A stretch of 64,000 bases of DNA from Cryptomeria japonica (Eukaryota > Streptophyta > Pinopsida > Cupressales > Cupressaceae): assembly GCF_030272615.1 (NCBI RefSeq), contig NC_081413.1, forward strand, positions 332,606,302-332,670,301, read 5' to 3'. This document shows positions 60,181-64,000 of this stretch, one piece after another. Below the pieces are notes generated by a model that saw only the letters and a program-made list of their open reading frames with translations, had not been told where the DNA came from and did not search any database. The stretch's first letter is position 1, and every line of letters begins with the position of its first letter. The position numbers and the translations under genes were made by a program.

Positions 60181-62618
60181 TTTCGCTCCTGACCCTTCCA
60201 AAGGGTCCAAAGCGAATTTCGTTCCTGACCCTTCCAAAGGGTCCAGAGCGAAATTCTCCATAAGACATTTTACTTTGACCAAAACCTAGAACTAACGCAT
60301 TCCCAGGCTTGAATGAAGGTAAAAACGCTTGTTTGAATGAAGAAATGTGAAAATGAAGTCAAGATCTTGGCCAAGAATAGGGATTTCACTCCTGACCCTT
60401 CCAAAGGGTCCTGAGCGAAAATCCTTCAAGACCTTAAATTCTCACTTATCAAGGCCAAATTTCTAGTTCCTAAGGCATGTTTGAGGGTATTTTTGAATGT
60501 TCTAGCCTTGTCAAGATTGAAAGATGAAGGATTTTAGTCAAGATTAGGAATTTCGCTCCTGATCCTTCCAAAGGGTCCAGAGCGAAATTCTTGAAAACAC
60601 TCATTTTTCCTTTAGCAAGAGTCAAGACCAAGGTGGAGATGCACGAGGAAGGATCTATGTTTGCCTCCCAAAGAGGATGAAAATAGGAAAAGTCAAGGAT
60701 CCAACCCAAAACATGATTTTCGCTCCTGACCCTTCCAAAGGGTCCAGAGCGAAAATCTTTGTAGCTCTCATTTCCTTTCAAATTTGGACTAAGTGTTGGT
60801 TTCTAGGGCTTGTTGGGGAATGAACTGGTATGTTCTTGCCTTGAGATGGAGTTGGATGATTTTGAAGAGCAAGATTTTAGCCTAAAAGAGAATTTCGCTC
60901 CTGACCCTTCCAAAGGGTCCAGAGCTAAAATCCTCCTAGACCTCATTTCTTTCCTTATTTGGCCAAATTTTGATGTCCAAGGTATGTTGAAAGAGAGAAT
61001 GGGCATATTGAAATCCTTAAGGACGTTTGAAAAAGTTGAGGAATGAGTGTTTTAGCCAAGGAAGGAAATTTCGCTCCTGACCCTTCCAAAGGGTCCAGGG
61101 CGAAATTCCTTACAAGCCTATATTTTTTACCTTGCTTGAGCTTAAAACCTTGTTCCTAGGGCGAAGAGAGATGAGATTTTACCTTGCAATGAAGTTTCAA
61201 GTTGAAAGAATGATGATTTTTGGTCAAGAATGAGATTTTCTCTCCTGACCCTTCCAAAGGGTCCAGAGCGAATTTTCTCAAAACCTATCTTTTCCCTCAA
61301 ATTTATGCCAAGTCTAGTGTGGGTCAAGATTAGAGGTGTCTTTAGGCATGTCCTTGAATGGTCAATAATTATCAAGTTTGAAGGAATTGAGCCAAATGAT
61401 GAAAATCGCTCCTGACCCTTCCAAAGGGTCCAAGTCGAAAATTCTTCAAACACCTATTTTCCCTTGCAAAATCAAGTCAAACTTGGGCTGGACATGAGAG
61501 GAGAAGTGTTTTCTAACCTTTTGAGGTGAATGCAACTTGAAATGATGGAGGAATAAGCTTAAATTAAGAAATTCGTTTCTGACCCTTCCAAAGGGTCCAG
61601 AGCAAATTTTCTCTAAATCACCTTTTTTTCCCAATTTTGTGCCAAGCCAAGTGCTGACTAGGGCGAGTTTTGATGGGAGAGGTCCTCAGGAATGACTTTG
61701 ACTTAGCAATGATTATCAAACTTGAAGGAATTGAGCCAAAAAGTGATTTTCGCTCCTGACCCTTCCAAAGGGTCCAGAGCAAAAATCTTAAAACCACCTA
61801 TTTTCCTTGCAAGTCTAGTCAAACGTTAGGTTTTCATGGCTTGGCTAGGTGCGAGGAGACATGTTCTTGCCTTTTGAAGTTAATTGGTGTTGAAAAATGA
61901 TGGAAATTAGCCCAAACCAAGGATTTCGCTCCTGACCCTTCCAAAGGGTCTAGAGCGAAATTCCTAGGATCACCCTTTTTTCCTTGCAAATCAAGTCAAG
62001 TTTTTGGTTTTTATGGCCTAGATAGGAGTGAGGTGATGTGTCCTTGATCTTGGAGGTGGATTGGAGTTGAAAAAATGAGGAAATAAGCCTAAAATAAGAT
62101 TTTCGCTCTTGACCCTTCCAAAGGGTCCAGAGCGAAAATCCTAAAAACCATCTTATCCTCCAAATTTTGTGCTAAGTCAGGCCTAGACTAGGGTGAGAAA
62201 AGCTATTTGGAATGCGCTTGGAAAGATGTTTGACCTTCAAAAGTGTGAATTTTGAGCTAAAAGGTGAATTTCGCTCCTGATCCTTCCAAAGGGTCCAGAG
62301 CGAAATTCTTCATCTACCTATTTCCTCCTTGTGTCAAGTCAAGACTTGGAGTCCTAAGGCGTAGTTGAGGTTGAAATGATGTTACTTTGCCCTGCAAGAG
62401 GATTTTGAAGTAAAAAAATGGAGTAATTGAGGCCTAACCAAGAAAATTCGCTCCTGACCCTTCCAGAGGGTCCAGGGCGAAATCTTTTGAAACTCCTATT
62501 TTTCACCTTGTTTGGGCCAGGCGAGGAGCTGGTTATGAGGTAACTTTGAAAAGAGGTGTAAATTGGCCAGGAATGCAAAATTCGCTCCTGACCCTTCCAG
62601 AGGGTCCAGGGCGAAATT
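60181..62618. repeat. array of about 16 conserved 40-bp palindromes, period about 170 bp
   Basis: The core is TTTCGCTCCTGACCCTT, then CC, then AAAGGGTCCAGAGCGAAA. The arms GACCCTT/AAGGGTC and TTCGCTC/GAGCGAA pair. Copies lie near 60181, 60216 (back to back), 60383, 60549, 60718, 60891, 61068, 61233, 61404, 61570, 61746, 61922, 62098, 62266, 62446 and 62579. Spacing is mostly 165-180 bp. Spacers share words ('gaaggaattgagcc', 'tccttgcaaatcaagtcaa') but vary much more than the palindrome. When one arm changes, the core stays intact in most copies. The array lies upstream of the TATA box. Confidence 0.92.
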
Positions 62619-62785
62619 CTTATAGGGCCTGTCCCTGGAAAGAATCTTGAACAAACTTCATTTTGATGTCTTCTTGTTGATGATTTAAGGTATGAAATAC
62701 TATGCTGAAATGAATTTATTACGTCCTTAATCATCTATTGATTTGTTTTTGCAGATGAAAGAAGATCAAGCCAAGACAAGGACGA

Positions 62786-62900
62786 CCTTCTCCAGTCCAG
62801 CATCAACAAGGACAGCCTTCTCCAGTCCAGCATCAACAAGGATGGCCTTCTCCGGTCCAGCATCATCAGGGATGACCTCTTCCAGTCCAACATTTGAAGG
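62786..62900 (+). repeat. 30-bp tandem repeat, four units
   Basis: Units at 62786, 62816, 62846 and 62876 share 'ccttctccagtccagcatca'. The first two are nearly identical and the last is partial and diverged. A multiple of three keeps a frame open ('SSPASTRTAFSSPASTRMAF'), but a protein is not supported. A splice-acceptor-like 'TTGTTTTTGCAG' precedes it at about 62743-62754. Confidence 0.85.
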
Positions 62901-63319
62901 AAAGGTACACCATCCATCCTGCACATCAAAGACAAAGGAGGTTAGAGCGAGGGTCCGTTGGAGAAGCAGACAGTTTCAGAAGAGTTAACTTAAGTTAGCT
63001 TCTCAGCATCGCCAAATTGAACATCAATCAAGTGTCGGACAAGGTGGCGTCCCAGTCATCACTCCTCCATGTCGGATTGGTCCACCCCAGCGTGTCTAGA
63101 TTCAATGTACTTGGCTCATCAAAATGGCACAAACTTCAATGTACCTACCCTGGTTATCCATTGGTCGATTATTCCAGAGAAGACATGTGTCCAAATAATG
63201 CAATTATTTCATTGGTCAGAATTGAGTTTGTTGTAACAAACCCTAATTAGGGTTTTCATTGTAAAATCTTGGCCATTGATCTCAATTTGATCTTAGCCAT
63301 TGAATTGTATTAAGGGCAC

Positions 63320-63326
63320 TATATAA
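63320..63326 (+). promoter_or_regulatory. putative LTR TATA box
   Basis: TATATAA in the context 'GGGCACTATATAAGCCCTGG', itself a short inverted repeat (GGGC...GCCC). It lies about 700 bp downstream of the last palindrome and is the likely core promoter of the long LTR. Confidence 0.65.
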
Positions 63327-64000
63327 GCCCTGGCTCCTCATTTGTAAAGGCGAATGGTTAGCTAATAGAGAATAGTTAGTAAATAGTTGATAGTCGGTGA
63401 ATAAGTAGTAGAATAGCAAATAGAATAGCAATTAGAGTAGACTAGGAAGAGAAGACAAGACATTGTTGCCTTAATTGTAAATACTTCTTTTTCATTGAAG
63501 ATATGGTGAAATATGTCGTTTCGTTGCAATATGCATGGTCTCTTGTTGAATCTTCATTTTAGATGATAGATAATTAAATTGAATGAAAGAAGTCGTTGAA
63601 TGCACCTATGTGGAATCCGTCTAATCCATACCACTAGCCTCTTACTGATTGTAAGTGCGCCCTGCGTGGTCAACTGGCATAAAATGAGCTTAATCTCAAG
63701 CCGTTACATGTCTATTGTTCATGCATTAACTTGAATGATGATCAGTATCTGATGGTGTCCGATTTGAATATATTTGAAGCATCCCCCAGAAGATCGCACT
63801 GAGTTGGTGTTGAATTGTTCAACTTGATGGTGAGACCTAGCCCAGTAGGACTCCACCTAGTCGTTCATCCATCTTCTCGCATTCTAGGTAGTAGAGTAGA
63901 CGTCCTGAATCCTGCATCTTTTGTCATTTTTTTGTCTTCCAGTTAGTTTATAGGACTTGTGATTCCATCAAATCAGACGTTTAGGTCGTCAAGTGTAAGT

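Larger units (their letters stand above)
59557..64000 (+). mobile_element. very long LTR of another retroelement, runs off the window
   Basis: The segment begins TGTTGTGACGTATTCACAC directly after the broken copia frame and continues to the window end without a closing CA junction that I can identify. It contains a tandem palindrome array (60181-62618), a 30-bp tandem repeat (62786-62900), and a TATA box at 63320-63326 followed by an R/U5-like stretch. The sense is therefore plus-strand and the length exceeds 4.4 kb. No coding domain is visible, so the family is unknown. It may be a solo LTR or the 5' LTR of an element lying beyond the window. The TSD cannot be checked because the other end is missing. 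Confidence 0.65.

Noticed and set aside
60181-62618. CRISPR-like array of palindromic repeats with spacers
   Set aside because: Plant nuclear context inside an LTR, spacers of about 130 bp that are related to one another, and no cas genes.
60470-62634. Several short frames with repeated 'LDPLEGSGAKF'-like words as a repeat protein
   Set aside because: They arise in different frames and on both strands from the palindrome array; stops follow each unit.
62743-62988. Frame with tandem 10-residue repeats as a structural protein
   Set aside because: The 30-bp period keeps the frame open automatically; it lies in an LTR with no start context or domain.

Overview
This window is repeat-dominated nuclear DNA from a land plant. 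A gymnosperm-like, transposon-swollen genome is my best guess, but nothing here fixes the species. It contains one recognisable cellular gene fragment: a plastid-type START/polyketide-cyclase-like first exon at 45371-45847. Almost everything else is transposable elements inserted into one another, and several insertions can be dated relative to each other from exact target-site duplications (TSDs).

Left nest (about 4.4-43.5 kb). An L1-type LINE on the minus strand is split into two parts, 39465-43545 (ORF1, endonuclease, reverse transcriptase) and 4440-6056 (zinc-binding region, RNase H). The split was made by a Ty3/gypsy element at 6062-39459 with TSD CATAG. That element has 6.47-kb LTRs, longer than its 6.3-kb internal region. 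Its U3 carries a long extra reading frame, and an RNase H domain with all four acidic residues lies between protease and RT. Its 5' LTR is in turn split by a 16,825-bp CACTA (En/Spm) DNA transposon at 19215-36039 with TSD ACC. The CACTA carries a decayed TNP2 transposase gene and, downstream on the same strand, a second gene that joins a SET (lysine methyltransferase) domain to a Transposase_24-type protein. I regard this second gene as the most interesting object in the window.

Middle (43.5-51 kb). This stretch holds a 5'-truncated retroposon with an almost perfect 16-bp TSD, a 98-bp tRNA-like SINE with a perfect 20-bp TSD and a 3' hairpin, the START-like exon, a solo LTR related to the big gypsy family, a second LTR-like segment, and decayed tandem repeats.

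Right nest (51-64 kb). A decayed Ty1/copia element on the minus strand was split by a chromodomain-bearing Ty3/gypsy element (51592-58525, TSD CCCCC, initiator-Met tRNA primer site). The copia pol remnant is cut at 59557 by a very long LTR that runs off the window. The U3 of that LTR holds about 16 copies of a near-perfect 40-bp palindrome, mostly spaced about 170 bp apart, ahead of a TATA box.

All element genes are degenerate. Many premature stops sit where CAA, CAG or CGA would be expected, as in methylated, silenced DNA; one such change can be seen directly between the two LTR copies. Coordinates of TSDs, LTR ends and most splice borders were read directly. Family assignments rest on recognised motifs, not on database searches.
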